Below are positions 54,428 through 62,926 of a stretch of DNA of 64,000 nucleotides, one piece after another; position 1 is the stretch's first letter, and each line of letters opens with the position of its first letter. The stretch lies in contig UCHD01000014.1 in NCBI GenBank assembly GCA_900472175.1, positions 1 through 64,000 of the forward strand, given 5' to 3'. The notes below the pieces were generated by a model, which did not search any database, was not told the origin of the DNA, and saw nothing but the letters and a program-made list of their open reading frames with translations. Source of the DNA: Hyphomicrobiales bacterium. Lineage in GTDB: Bacteria > Pseudomonadota > Alphaproteobacteria > Rhizobiales > Rhizobiaceae. The position numbers and the translations under genes are program-made.

Positions 54428-55972
54428 TTAGTCCTCGACCGACACTTCCCACAGGCGGGCGTTGGACTGCCAGACCGGCTGGCCCTTCAGCGTCTTGGTT
54501 GCGCCCCAGACGTCAACCATGTCGTAGAGGAAGATGCCGGGCATTTCCTGCAACATCAGTTCATGGAACTGGTCGAAGATCGCCTGACGCTTTTTCGGGT
54601 CGATTTCGGCATAGGCTGCCTTCATCAGTTCGCGCGCCTTCGGATCGTCCCACATCAGCGAGGCGTTCTTGTCCTTGTCGCCGACATAGAAGCTGTACAT
54701 CAGCGCCGGGTCGAGGCGTGGCGAGACGGATTGCGAGATGATCTGGTAGTTGCCGGAGCGGCGGCGATCGACCTGCGTGGCATAATCGATCACCTCGATC
54801 TGAACGTTGAGCCCGATCTGCTGCAGCATCGCCTGCGCCATCACCGCTGCCGGAAAGCTCGGCACGTTGCCGCGCTTGTTGGCAATGATGCTGATCGGCT
54901 CACCCTTGTAGCCGGAGGCGTCGAGTTCTTTCTTGGCCGCTTCCAGATCATAGGGAAGACGCTTCTTCTGCACATCGCTGTAATAGACGCTGTCCGAGGA
55001 GATCATCGAACCGTTCGCCTCTCCCGTGCCGTTCGATGCGGCGGCGACCAGCTGATCGAGGTCGAGTGCCTGGGCCATGGCGCGGCGGATGGCCGGCTTG
55101 CCAAGGATGGGATCGCGGGTCTGGATATAGAACAGGTTCTTGCCGTTGTTGCGGGCAATGATCAGCTGCGTGGTTTCGCTGTCCTTGAATTCCGGGATGA
55201 GATCGGGGGAGATTTCAGCCGTGTCCAGCACACCCGATTGCAAGCCTGCCTTGACGGTTGAAGCATCGGGAATGACCATGAACTTGACGCCATCGGCCAA
55301 TGGCCGCTTCGAACCGACCATGCCATCCGGCTTGCCGTCGTTCTTCGGCGAGACATAACCGTCATACTTGGCCAGATGAACGTATTCGCCCTTCTTCCAT
55401 TCGTCCCACTGGAATGGACCGGTTCCGATCGGCTTGTCGAACGTACCGCCGGCAGAAACCGAATCCGGTGAAATGATGCCGGTGTAGCCACATTCCGGGC
55501 GCGACATCAGGCCGAGGAAAACGGCCGATGGCTTTTCGAGCGTCATCGTCACCGTCGCAGCATCGACAGCCTTGATACCGGTGACATGCACCGCGCCATT
55601 GCCGTCGAAATCCTTGAGGCAGGTCCATTTGGTTGCCGGATCCATGTAGCGGTTCCAGTTCCAGACGACATCTTCGGCCGTCAGCGGCTTGCCGTTGTGA
55701 AACTTCACGTCACCACGCAGCTTGAATGTGTAGCTCAGGCCATCCGGCGCCATGTCGACGCTTTCGGCCAGAAGCGGCTTGACTTCGCCATTGTTGGCGT
55801 AGCCGACCAGGCCTTCGACGATATGCAGGATAATGCTGTCGGTATTGCCGTCGCGGTTGACGCCGGGATTGTTGCTGCGCAGGTCGGAGCTTTGCGCCAC
55901 GACGATATCGCGGGCGGCGGCGGTGCCGGCAAGTGCTGCCAGCATGGTGCTGGCCAGGAGAATTGTCTTCAT
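54428..55972 (-). CDS. Dipeptide-type ABC substrate-binding protein
   Basis: This 514-residue periplasmic protein has a signal peptide (to about TAAA/ARD) and the DppA/OppA layout, including the KFHNGKPLTAEDVVWNW segment of the peptide pocket region. It captures the operon's substrate for the two permeases and the fused ATPase. It is followed by a stem-loop and the AbgB-like hydrolase. Confidence 0.92.
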   Translation of the reverse strand: MKTILLASTMLAALAGTAAARDIVVAQSSDLRSNNPGVNRDGNTDSIILHIVEGLVGYANNGEVKPLLAESVDMAPDGLSYTFKLRGDVKFHNGKPLTAEDVVWNWNRYMDPATKWTCLKDFDGNGAVHVTGIKAVDAATVTMTLEKPSAVFLGLMSRPECGYTGIISPDSVSAGGTFDKPIGTGPFQWDEWKKGEYVHLAKYDGYVSPKNDGKPDGMVGSKRPLADGVKFMVIPDASTVKAGLQSGVLDTAEISPDLIPEFKDSETTQLIIARNNGKNLFYIQTRDPILGKPAIRRAMAQALDLDQLVAAASNGTGEANGSMISSDSVYYSDVQKKRLPYDLEAAKKELDASGYKGEPISIIANKRGNVPSFPAAVMAQAMLQQIGLNVQIEVIDYATQVDRRRSGNYQIISQSVSPRLDPALMYSFYVGDKDKNASLMWDDPKARELMKAAYAEIDPKKRQAIFDQFHELMLQEMPGIFLYDMVDVWGATKTLKGQPVWQSNARLWEVSVED

Positions 55973-55996
55973 TGTTCTACCCTCTTTTTTGATTGG

Positions 55997-56860
55997 TTAT
56001 GACTGGAATTCGTCCCAGCAGGCGCGCGACAGCCTGCCGATGGTTTCAAGTGACATAGTGTATCCTGGCGTCCCGTCCGGCATCGCCTGCGGCACCTGGT
56101 CGGTATAGGCGGCGATGATGTAGAACGGCGCGCCCTCGCGGTAGACGACGCCCGCGTCCATGCGGCCACGCTTGCCGCGACCGCCCTTGCTCGCCACCTT
56201 GGTTTCGAATGGCAGGCGCGAATGAATGCCGTAGCGCAGGACCTGGTTCCTCAACGTCTGCAGGGCATATTGGCAAAGCTCCATCGGGCAGCCGAGCTTG
56301 GCAGCGGCGGCAGCCGAGGTCTGCGCATCAAGAATGGTCTGCAAGAGCATGACCTGGTCGTTTGCCGTTGTTGTCGTCACAGCACCAAGCGCGTGGTCCG
56401 GCGACAGGGCCAAAGGCGGGATCAGGAATCGGTGATGGGTGCCGCTCATGCCGATCGTCTTGCAATAGAGATCGACCTCTTCCAGCGTCAGCCGCTCGAA
56501 CACCATCTTGGTGCAGACATTGTCGCTCAGCACCATCATGCCGGTGATCGCGTCGCGCAGCGAAATGACGATGCCAGGTGTCAGGTAACGGAAGATACCG
56601 CTTGCCACTTCTTCAGCGAAGCGCTCCTCGTAGACGATCTGTTCGTTGAGATCGAGGCGGCCCTCGCCAACAGCCTTCAGGGCCGCCATCATGATCGAGG
56701 TTTTTCGCGTGCTGGCTGACGGGGTTTCTTCGTCCGCGCCGCGGCCAAAGGTTTCGCCGGTCAACAGGTTACGCACACAGTAGCGGGTGATGAAGGGTTG
56801 CGCATCGCAGATCGCGTTCAGCCGCTCAGCTGCCTTGCTCGAAGTGGTCATCGTGTTCAT
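55997..56860 (-). CDS. Signal-less serine beta-lactamase-fold hydrolase
   Basis: This 287-residue protein has the class A beta-lactamase/penicillin-recognising motifs SxxK (S50-T-R-K53), SDN (S112-D-N) and a KGG box (KGGRG) but no signal peptide, so it should act in the cytoplasm. It is embedded in the dipeptide-transporter operon, one base after the fused ATPase stop. A role cleaving an imported peptide or lactam is suggested by position; antibiotic resistance from the cytoplasm is unlikely. The Glu166 equivalent is not obvious. Confidence 0.78.
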   Translation of the reverse strand: MNTMTTSSKAAERLNAICDAQPFITRYCVRNLLTGETFGRGADEETPSASTRKTSIMMAALKAVGEGRLDLNEQIVYEERFAEEVASGIFRYLTPGIVISLRDAITGMMVLSDNVCTKMVFERLTLEEVDLYCKTIGMSGTHHRFLIPPLALSPDHALGAVTTTTANDQVMLLQTILDAQTSAAAAAKLGCPMELCQYALQTLRNQVLRYGIHSRLPFETKVASKGGRGKRGRMDAGVVYREGAPFYIIAAYTDQVPQAMPDGTPGYTMSLETIGRLSRACWDEFQS

Positions 56861-56861
56861 C

Positions 56862-58490
56862 TCAGGCCTCCAAACGCCATTTCAGTTTGACCCCGCCATT
56901 TTCGTTCAGATCGAGCGCGGGGATGGCCGAGAGAAGGCGCCGCGTATAGGCCTCCTTCGGCTTGTCGAAGATCGTGTTGCGATCGCCTTGCTCAATGATC
57001 CGGCCGTCCTGCATGACGATCACGCGGTCGGCCACCTGCTCGACGACGCCGAGATCGTGGCTGATGAACAGGCAGGAGAAGCCGTAGCGCTTCTGCAGAT
57101 CGGAAAAGAGGGTCAGCACCTGCGCCCGGACGGTCACGTCGAGCGCTGAAACCGGCTCGTCGGCGATCAGGAATTTCGGCCGCCGGGCAATGGCGCGGGC
57201 GATGGCGACGCGCTGGCGCTGGCCGCCGGACAGTTCATGCGGATAGCGCAGGGCATATTCAGTGCCGAGCCCGACTTCCTCCAGCGTTTCATAAGCCCGC
57301 TTCTTCTTTGCGGCGCGGTCGATATCCGGCACCAGCCGCAGGGCTTCCTCGACCAGCGCAAGGATCGTCATGCGCGGATCGAGCGACGAATACGGATCCT
57401 GGAAGACCATCTGGCAATTCAGACGGTAGTCCCGCCAGTCCGCAGACCGTTCACGTCCCTGAAACAGGATGTCGCCTGAACTCTGGTTGACCAGCCCGGC
57501 GATGGTGCGGCCAAGCGTCGTCTTGCCGGAACCGGAACCGCCAACCAGTGCGACCACCTCGCCCGCATGAATATCGACGTTGACGCCGTGCAACGCCCGC
57601 TTTGGTACGGCCTTCTTGAACAGCGATTTGCGGCCGGGATAATCGACGACGATGTTGCGTGCGGAGATCATCGGTGCCGAGACGGTATCGATGGTGCGGA
57701 CGTCGCCCCGGATCGGCAGAGACGAGAGCAGCTTGCGCGTATAAGGATGCTGCGGCTTTTCGAGGATCTGTTCGGTCGTCCCCTGCTCGACCAGAGATCC
57801 TTTTTCCATCACGACGATGCGGCTGGTGTAACGTGCCACCATCGGCAGGTCATGGCTGATCAGGAGAACTGCTGTACCCTCGGCCTTGGTCAGCTCGACC
57901 ATCAGTTCCATGACGTCGCGCTGGATGACCGCGTCGAGTGCTGTTGTCGGCTCGTCGGCGATCAAAAGCGCCGGCTTCAGCAACATGACGGAAGCAAGCA
58001 TGATGCGCTGGCGCATGCCGCCGGAGAACTCGTGAGGATAGGCGGACAGCGCGCCTTCTGGATCGCGGATTCCAACGCGCTGAAGCATGGCAAGGATGCG
58101 CTCGCGCCGCGTGGCTGGTGGCATGTTGGTGTGGAGCGTCAGCCCCTCCTCCAGCTGCCAGCCGATGGTCATCGACGGGTTGAGCGAAGTCATCGGCTCC
58201 TGGAACACCAGGCCGATTTCGGCACCGCGCAGTTCACGCAATCCCGCTTCGCTCATCGACAGGACGTCGCGGCCCTTGAAGGTCACCTGCCCGCCCGTCA
58301 CCTTGATGGCCGGAGGGAGGAGCGAGATGATCGCGCGGGTCGCCAGCGACTTGCCGGAGCCGCTTTCGCCAACGATGCCGAAGATTTCGCCCGGCTCGAT
58401 GTCGAAGCTGACTTTCTTTACTACCTCGACGCCACGATGAACGACCTCAAGGGACAGATCGCGCACGCTGAGAAGTCTTTCCTGTGTCAT
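56862..58490 (-). CDS. Dipeptide-type ABC ATPase, two ATPase domains in one chain
   Basis: This 542-residue protein joins two ATPase domains (DppD-DppF fusion). Walker A motifs GESGSGKS (first) and GGSGSGKT (second), each with its own LSGG signature (the first variant SGGMRQRI, the second LSGGQRQRV) and Walker B. It powers the two permeases. It overlaps DppC-type permease by 4 bases and leads directly into the beta-lactamase-fold gene. Confidence 0.92.
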   Translation of the reverse strand: MTQERLLSVRDLSLEVVHRGVEVVKKVSFDIEPGEIFGIVGESGSGKSLATRAIISLLPPAIKVTGGQVTFKGRDVLSMSEAGLRELRGAEIGLVFQEPMTSLNPSMTIGWQLEEGLTLHTNMPPATRRERILAMLQRVGIRDPEGALSAYPHEFSGGMRQRIMLASVMLLKPALLIADEPTTALDAVIQRDVMELMVELTKAEGTAVLLISHDLPMVARYTSRIVVMEKGSLVEQGTTEQILEKPQHPYTRKLLSSLPIRGDVRTIDTVSAPMISARNIVVDYPGRKSLFKKAVPKRALHGVNVDIHAGEVVALVGGSGSGKTTLGRTIAGLVNQSSGDILFQGRERSADWRDYRLNCQMVFQDPYSSLDPRMTILALVEEALRLVPDIDRAAKKKRAYETLEEVGLGTEYALRYPHELSGGQRQRVAIARAIARRPKFLIADEPVSALDVTVRAQVLTLFSDLQKRYGFSCLFISHDLGVVEQVADRVIVMQDGRIIEQGDRNTIFDKPKEAYTRRLLSAIPALDLNENGGVKLKWRLEA

Positions 58491-59305
58491 TTCAGACCTC
58501 GCATGCGGGGATCGAGTTTGTCACGGAGCGCGTCGCCGAGAAGGTTGATGCCAAGCAGCGTCAGCGCAATGCAGAGACCGGGGAAGAGACCGAGCCAGAC
58601 GGCCTGCTCGATGAATGGCCGGCCTGCCGCCAGCATGTTGCCCCAGGTGGGGGCCGGTGGCGGTACGCCGAGGCCGAGAAAGCTCAGAGCACTCTCCGAA
58701 AGGATGGCCCAGCCGAACATCGAGGTGGCAAGAACGGTGATCGGCGCCAGGCAGTTGGGCAGGATATGGCGCATCATCGTGAACAGTTCGCTGTTGCCCA
58801 TGATCTTCGAGGCTTCGATGAATTCGCGTTCGCGCAGCGACAGCACGGCGCCGCGGACCACACGGGCCATCGACGGCGTATAGGCGATACCGAGTGCAAA
58901 GATGATGCCGTACTGGTTCGCGCCGAATACGGCGAGCAGACCGAGCGCCAGAAGGATGCCTGGAAAGGCCAGCAGCGCATTGTTGATTGCCATGATCACC
59001 GCATCGACCCAGCCGCGTGCATAACCGCTGACCAGTCCGATCAGCGTCCCGGCGATTGCTGCGAGCGAGACCGTGAGGAAACCGATCCAGACGCTGGCAC
59101 GGGCGCCGACGATGATACGGCTCAAGACGTCGCGGCCGAACTCGTCGGTTCCGAGCCAATGTTCGGCGCTTGGCGCTGCCAGGCGGGCGGTGAAGCTGAG
59201 CTTCATCGGGTCGTACGGCGTCCAGAAGAGACCGAGCAGTGCGACGGCAAGCAGAAGAGCGATCAGAACACCGCCGATGAGGCCGTTGAATGTATAGTTT
59301 TTCAT
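58487..59305 (-). CDS. Dipeptide-type ABC permease (DppC type)
   Basis: This 272-residue permease has about five to six membrane segments and the peptide-transporter coupling motif EASKIMGNSE. It overlaps the neighbouring genes by 4 bases on each side (59302-59305 and 58487-58490). Pairs with the DppB-type permease. Confidence 0.92.
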   Translation of the reverse strand: MKNYTFNGLIGGVLIALLLAVALLGLFWTPYDPMKLSFTARLAAPSAEHWLGTDEFGRDVLSRIIVGARASVWIGFLTVSLAAIAGTLIGLVSGYARGWVDAVIMAINNALLAFPGILLALGLLAVFGANQYGIIFALGIAYTPSMARVVRGAVLSLREREFIEASKIMGNSELFTMMRHILPNCLAPITVLATSMFGWAILSESALSFLGLGVPPPAPTWGNMLAAGRPFIEQAVWLGLFPGLCIALTLLGINLLGDALRDKLDPRMRGLK

Positions 59306-60246
59306 TCGGCCACCACACGCGGATCAAAGAGAGGATAGAGCAGGTCGACGATCAGGTTGACGAGCACATAGGACAACGCCACGAACAGCAGGCAGCCCTG
59401 AATGACGGGATAATCGCGCTGGAAGATGGCATCGACCATCAGCCGGCCGAGACCGGGAATGGTGAAGACCGTTTCGATGACGGCGATGCCACCCAAAAGG
59501 TTGCCGAGGATCAGGCCGATCATCGTCCAGGTTGGTCCGAAGGCGTTCTTGAAGGCATGCTTCCAGAGGACGGCGCTTTCAGACAGACCCTTTGCCCGTG
59601 CATGCGTGATGTAATCGAGGCGGAGCACTTCAAGCGTCGAAGCGCGCGCCATGCGGATCAGCACGCCCATCTCATGGATGACCAGCGTCATGACTGGCAG
59701 GACGAGATACAGCAGGCCGCCGACGAGATTGTCGCCGATCGAGACATAGCCGAGGACCGGCAGCCAGCCGAGCTTCAGGCCAAAGAACAGTAGCAGCAGC
59801 AAGCCGAGCCAGAATGTCGGGATTGACAACAGCACGGTGGCAGTGCCGACGAGCGCCAGGTCGGTCAGGCTGTTCTGCCGCCAGGCGGCAATGACGCCGG
59901 CCGGAACGGCGATCAGACTGGCCAGGAACACTGCGACAAGCACGATCTGGGCGCTGACGGCAAAATGTGAGACCACCAGTTTCAGCACCGGCTCACCGGT
60001 GACGATCGACTTGCCAAAGTCGCCGGTCAGTACGTTGCCGCCCCAGATCAGGAATTGTTCCGGCATCGACTTGTCGAGGCCGAGTTCAGAACGCATTTCG
60101 GCGATCTGTGCGGGCTCAGCCATGTCACCCAGCATCAAAGCTGCCGGGTCGCCGGGAATGAAGCGGATGAGTGCGAACACCGTGATCGAGACGATCACGA
60201 CTGTTGGCAACGCCATAAACAGGCGATTGAGAATAAATCGGAGCAT
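59302..60246 (-). CDS. Dipeptide-type ABC permease (DppB type)
   Basis: This 314-residue permease opens with the typical DppB N-terminus (RFILNRLFMALPTVVIVS) and has the coupling motif near LDYITHARAKGLSE. It is first in the operon; the regulator LysR gene lies 178 bp upstream. Confidence 0.92.
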   Translation of the reverse strand: MLRFILNRLFMALPTVVIVSITVFALIRFIPGDPAALMLGDMAEPAQIAEMRSELGLDKSMPEQFLIWGGNVLTGDFGKSIVTGEPVLKLVVSHFAVSAQIVLVAVFLASLIAVPAGVIAAWRQNSLTDLALVGTATVLLSIPTFWLGLLLLLFFGLKLGWLPVLGYVSIGDNLVGGLLYLVLPVMTLVIHEMGVLIRMARASTLEVLRLDYITHARAKGLSESAVLWKHAFKNAFGPTWTMIGLILGNLLGGIAVIETVFTIPGLGRLMVDAIFQRDYPVIQGCLLFVALSYVLVNLIVDLLYPLFDPRVVAE

Positions 60247-60321
60247 CGGTTCCCCTGAACACGATTGGAAGCGGGAAGTCTGCCGTTGGCCGGCTTGTTT
60301 GTGGCAGGACTATGATGGTTT

Positions 60322-60355
60322 TGACAAATATGCGCAATATTATGCGATTTTGTCA
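60322..60355. promoter_or_regulatory. Large dyad upstream of the peptide operon (candidate LysR site)
   Basis: TGACAAA (60322-60328) and TTTGTCA (60349-60355) are perfect arms around an AT-rich core with TATGCG repeats and a CGCA/TGCG dyad, in the 178-bp gap between the operon start and the LysR gene. LysR proteins bind such imperfect dyads. The minus-strand TTGTCA arm may also serve as a -35. Confidence 0.55.
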
Positions 60356-60424
60356 TATCCCTATGCGGATGTGGATCGGCCTGCCTGGCGCTGGATATTC
60401 GAAAAATGCAAGCGCCAAAACCAG

Positions 60425-61333
60425 TTAACGCGGTTGTTGCGATAGCGCGATCTGGCGCTTGAGTGCATCCATCAACGCCTGCGCTGCAAGCGACGGCGGC
60501 ACGCTTGCCGGTTTCGCAAGGCCGAATTCCTGCGTGGATACCGGAATGAACGGACGCTGGACGATTCGCAGGTGCCGGTAGAGATTGGCGTAAAAGCTGC
60601 TGATGATGCCGACGCCGAGACCGTGGGCGGCATAGGCGCAGGCCGAGCTATTGGTATGGGTCTCGATCTTGACGTTCTGTTTTACCCCTGCCCGCTTGAA
60701 CGTCTGATCGAGCAGCATGCGCGTCGGCCGCTGGCGACCGATCAGGATCAGCGGAATGTTGCGCAGGTCCTTCGGGGTAATCTGCTGTAGCTCTGCGAGC
60801 GGATGATTTTCCGGAATGACGCAGACGCTGACGCCGCTTGCCACCGGCTCCATTTCAATGGCCGGCCCCACCTCTCCCTCATAGCGCAGGAAGCCGAAAT
60901 CGATGACCCGCTGCTCGACCAGCCGGGTGATCGCCGTCGTCGTTTCAAAAAAGGTCTCGATGCGGACGCTGGGGAATTCCCTTGCATAATCCGTCAGCAT
61001 TGCCGGGGCGAAGTCCTCCCACATGCTGCTTGGCAGCCCGATGCGCACGACCTCGGGTCCAGCGGCACCGCTGCGCAAATCCTCGGCGAGACCTGAGAAA
61101 CGGTTGAGGCCAAGCAGGATGTTCTCAGCGTCGCGGGCAAGAATGGTCGCCTCCGGCGTCGGGATCAACCGCCCCTTGTCGCGGGCGAACAGATTGAGCG
61201 ACAGGTCGGATTCGAGCTGTGCCAGTAGCCGGCTGACGCCGGACTGGCTTAGTCCCATGCTTTTCGCCGTTGCGATCGTCGATCCCGTCGCAAGCAGGGT
61301 CTTGAGCACTTCCAACTGCCGAAAATTGATCAT
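60425..61333 (-). CDS. LysR-family transcriptional regulator
   Basis: This 302-residue regulator has the LysR HTH at the start (NFRQLEVLKTLLATGSTIATAKSMGLSQSGVSRLLAQLE) and a LysR substrate-binding domain. ATG 61333 follows GAAGAGGC; the longer reading upstream is not family sequence. It lies just upstream of the peptide operon on the same strand and probably controls it through the dyad at 60322. Confidence 0.9.
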   Translation of the reverse strand: MINFRQLEVLKTLLATGSTIATAKSMGLSQSGVSRLLAQLESDLSLNLFARDKGRLIPTPEATILARDAENILLGLNRFSGLAEDLRSGAAGPEVVRIGLPSSMWEDFAPAMLTDYAREFPSVRIETFFETTTAITRLVEQRVIDFGFLRYEGEVGPAIEMEPVASGVSVCVIPENHPLAELQQITPKDLRNIPLILIGRQRPTRMLLDQTFKRAGVKQNVKIETHTNSSACAYAAHGLGVGIISSFYANLYRHLRIVQRPFIPVSTQEFGLAKPASVPPSLAAQALMDALKRQIALSQQPR

Positions 61334-61613
61334 CACCCATGCCTCTTCAACGCGAAATCGGGATTGCCTTTCCGATGGGTAGCGCCTGAGCGCGGGGAAA
61401 GCAAAAGGCGTCCTTGCTGCACTATCAGGTGGACGCGACGATATGCTGGGGCGGCGCGCCATGAGGAAGCGGTCCCTGTTGATAGGCAACCGGATGTCGG
61501 GCGTTGGCGCAGGGAAAGGGACGTTGCGAATAGCCCAAAAACGGACCTTTTAAGTTGTGTTTTTTTGAGTTATGCAACCTATGTTATTTGTATAAATTCT
61601 ATTGGAGGTTGCA

Positions 61614-62885
61614 ATGTCGAGTGTAATTTCACAGTCAATACGGACGATACATGCAATGCCGACAGCCGAACCCGTCACGTTCGGATCACTGAAATTGATA
61701 TTCACCGATCTCTTCGATTACCGTTGGAACGATAGTGGCAGCGGCGGAAATTATGACGGTGCTTTCTACAAGCCCCGGGCTCCTCTTGACGGCTTTCGCT
61801 CGCTGGGCAGCCTTGGTGTCAGTGGCTACGACGACCCCAACAACAAGTATTGGGCCCTGTGCGTCGCAGCCACCGACGAGGATCCCAGCGCTGTTCGGGC
61901 GCCAACCGGCTATCAATGGATATGGGATGATTCCGGCTCTGGCGCGAATGACGACGGTGCATGCTGGCGGCCAATTCCACCGGACGGTTATGTCGCTCTC
62001 GGCGATGTCTTCGTCACCTCGCATGGAGAGCCGTCTGTCGAGGACGTCTGGTGCGTGCGCGCCGATCTGGTTGGAGACGGCATCGTCGATGAGTGGGTCT
62101 GGGATGATGCGGGCACCGGGTCCGACGACGATTTCAGCGCGTGGAACATTTCGCCGATGAACATGTTTGTCAGCGAAACGCAGATGCTGATTGCACCAAA
62201 CACGTTTATTGGATGCCAGGGCCATGAGAGGGCAAGTACAGCTGTCTATGTGCTGAAAGTCAATGCGCCGACGGTGTATGCGGGCGTTCCCCCCGTGCCG
62301 TCACTCCCGAATCGATCCAGACCTGAGCCCTTCTCAAATGAAGACTGGGACCGGAAGGTAACACTTCCGTTCACCGCGATCGTCGACGACCAGCATGATC
62401 TGGCCTGGAAAGTTGCCCATTCGCAATTCTATGTCCTGGAGCGCTGGATCAATTTCGAGCTTGTGGGGTTCTACGACAACGGCACCGAGAAGGACAACGA
62501 GATGGATGTCGTCGTCGAAACCGGGGTGTCCCAGCAGCAGACCGATACGTTCACCCACGAGGTCGGCATCAGTATCAGTTATGAAAGCGGCATCAAGGCC
62601 GGTCCCGTCAGCACCAAGGTATCGGGCACCCTTTCCTACAAGTTCGGCTATCAAAGCGCGACCCAGGTGGGCAGTTTCCGCAACCAGTCCATCAAGACGG
62701 TACTGACGACGCCTGCCGAACATTGCGCGGCCATGTGGGCGCAGCGGAACGCCTTCAAGCTGCGTCGCAGTGACGGCAGTTTGGTCGCCAATCCTTTGAT
62801 GATGGAAGACAACGTTCCTGACTTCTACGTCCGCCAGTTCCCGGCACCAACGATCTCCAAACCGTTGCGCGTCAAGGGGCGCTGA
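61614..62885 (+). CDS. Protein with three Vps62/DUF946-like repeats and possible aerolysin-like C-terminus
   Basis: This 423-residue protein has no obvious signal. Its N-terminal half (about 30-190) has three copies of a WxDxGSG-type repeat (residues about 38-44, 104-110, 163-169) spaced some 60 residues apart, matching the Vps62/DUF946 domain. The C-terminal half (about 230-423) is Thr/Ser/Gln-rich beta sequence (VSQQQTDTFTHEVGISI, TKVSGTLSYKFGYQSATQV) reminiscent of aerolysin-type pore-forming proteins. RBS GGAGG before the ATG. Could be a secreted or released toxin-like or lectin-like protein; assignment is by pattern only. Confidence 0.65.
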   Translation: MSSVISQSIRTIHAMPTAEPVTFGSLKLIFTDLFDYRWNDSGSGGNYDGAFYKPRAPLDGFRSLGSLGVSGYDDPNNKYWALCVAATDEDPSAVRAPTGYQWIWDDSGSGANDDGACWRPIPPDGYVALGDVFVTSHGEPSVEDVWCVRADLVGDGIVDEWVWDDAGTGSDDDFSAWNISPMNMFVSETQMLIAPNTFIGCQGHERASTAVYVLKVNAPTVYAGVPPVPSLPNRSRPEPFSNEDWDRKVTLPFTAIVDDQHDLAWKVAHSQFYVLERWINFELVGFYDNGTEKDNEMDVVVETGVSQQQTDTFTHEVGISISYESGIKAGPVSTKVSGTLSYKFGYQSATQVGSFRNQSIKTVLTTPAEHCAAMWAQRNAFKLRRSDGSLVANPLMMEDNVPDFYVRQFPAPTISKPLRVKGR

Positions 62886-62892
62886 TCGCATC

Positions 62893-62921
62893 GACAGGAG
62901 GCGGCGATGCCGCCTCCTGTC
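62893..62921. terminator. Hairpin terminator between the Vps62-like gene and the convergent MFS gene
   Basis: GACAGGAGGCGGC/GCCGCCTCCTGTC, a perfect 13-bp stem with a 3-base loop, 8 bp past the plus-strand stop and 6 bp before the minus-strand stop. Bidirectional use is likely. Confidence 0.75.
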
Positions 62922-62926
62922 TCGCC

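Noticed and set aside
53687-55261. A 524-codon plus-strand frame opposite AbgB-like and binding-protein genes
   Set aside because: Spans two genes on the other strand and has no domain pattern.
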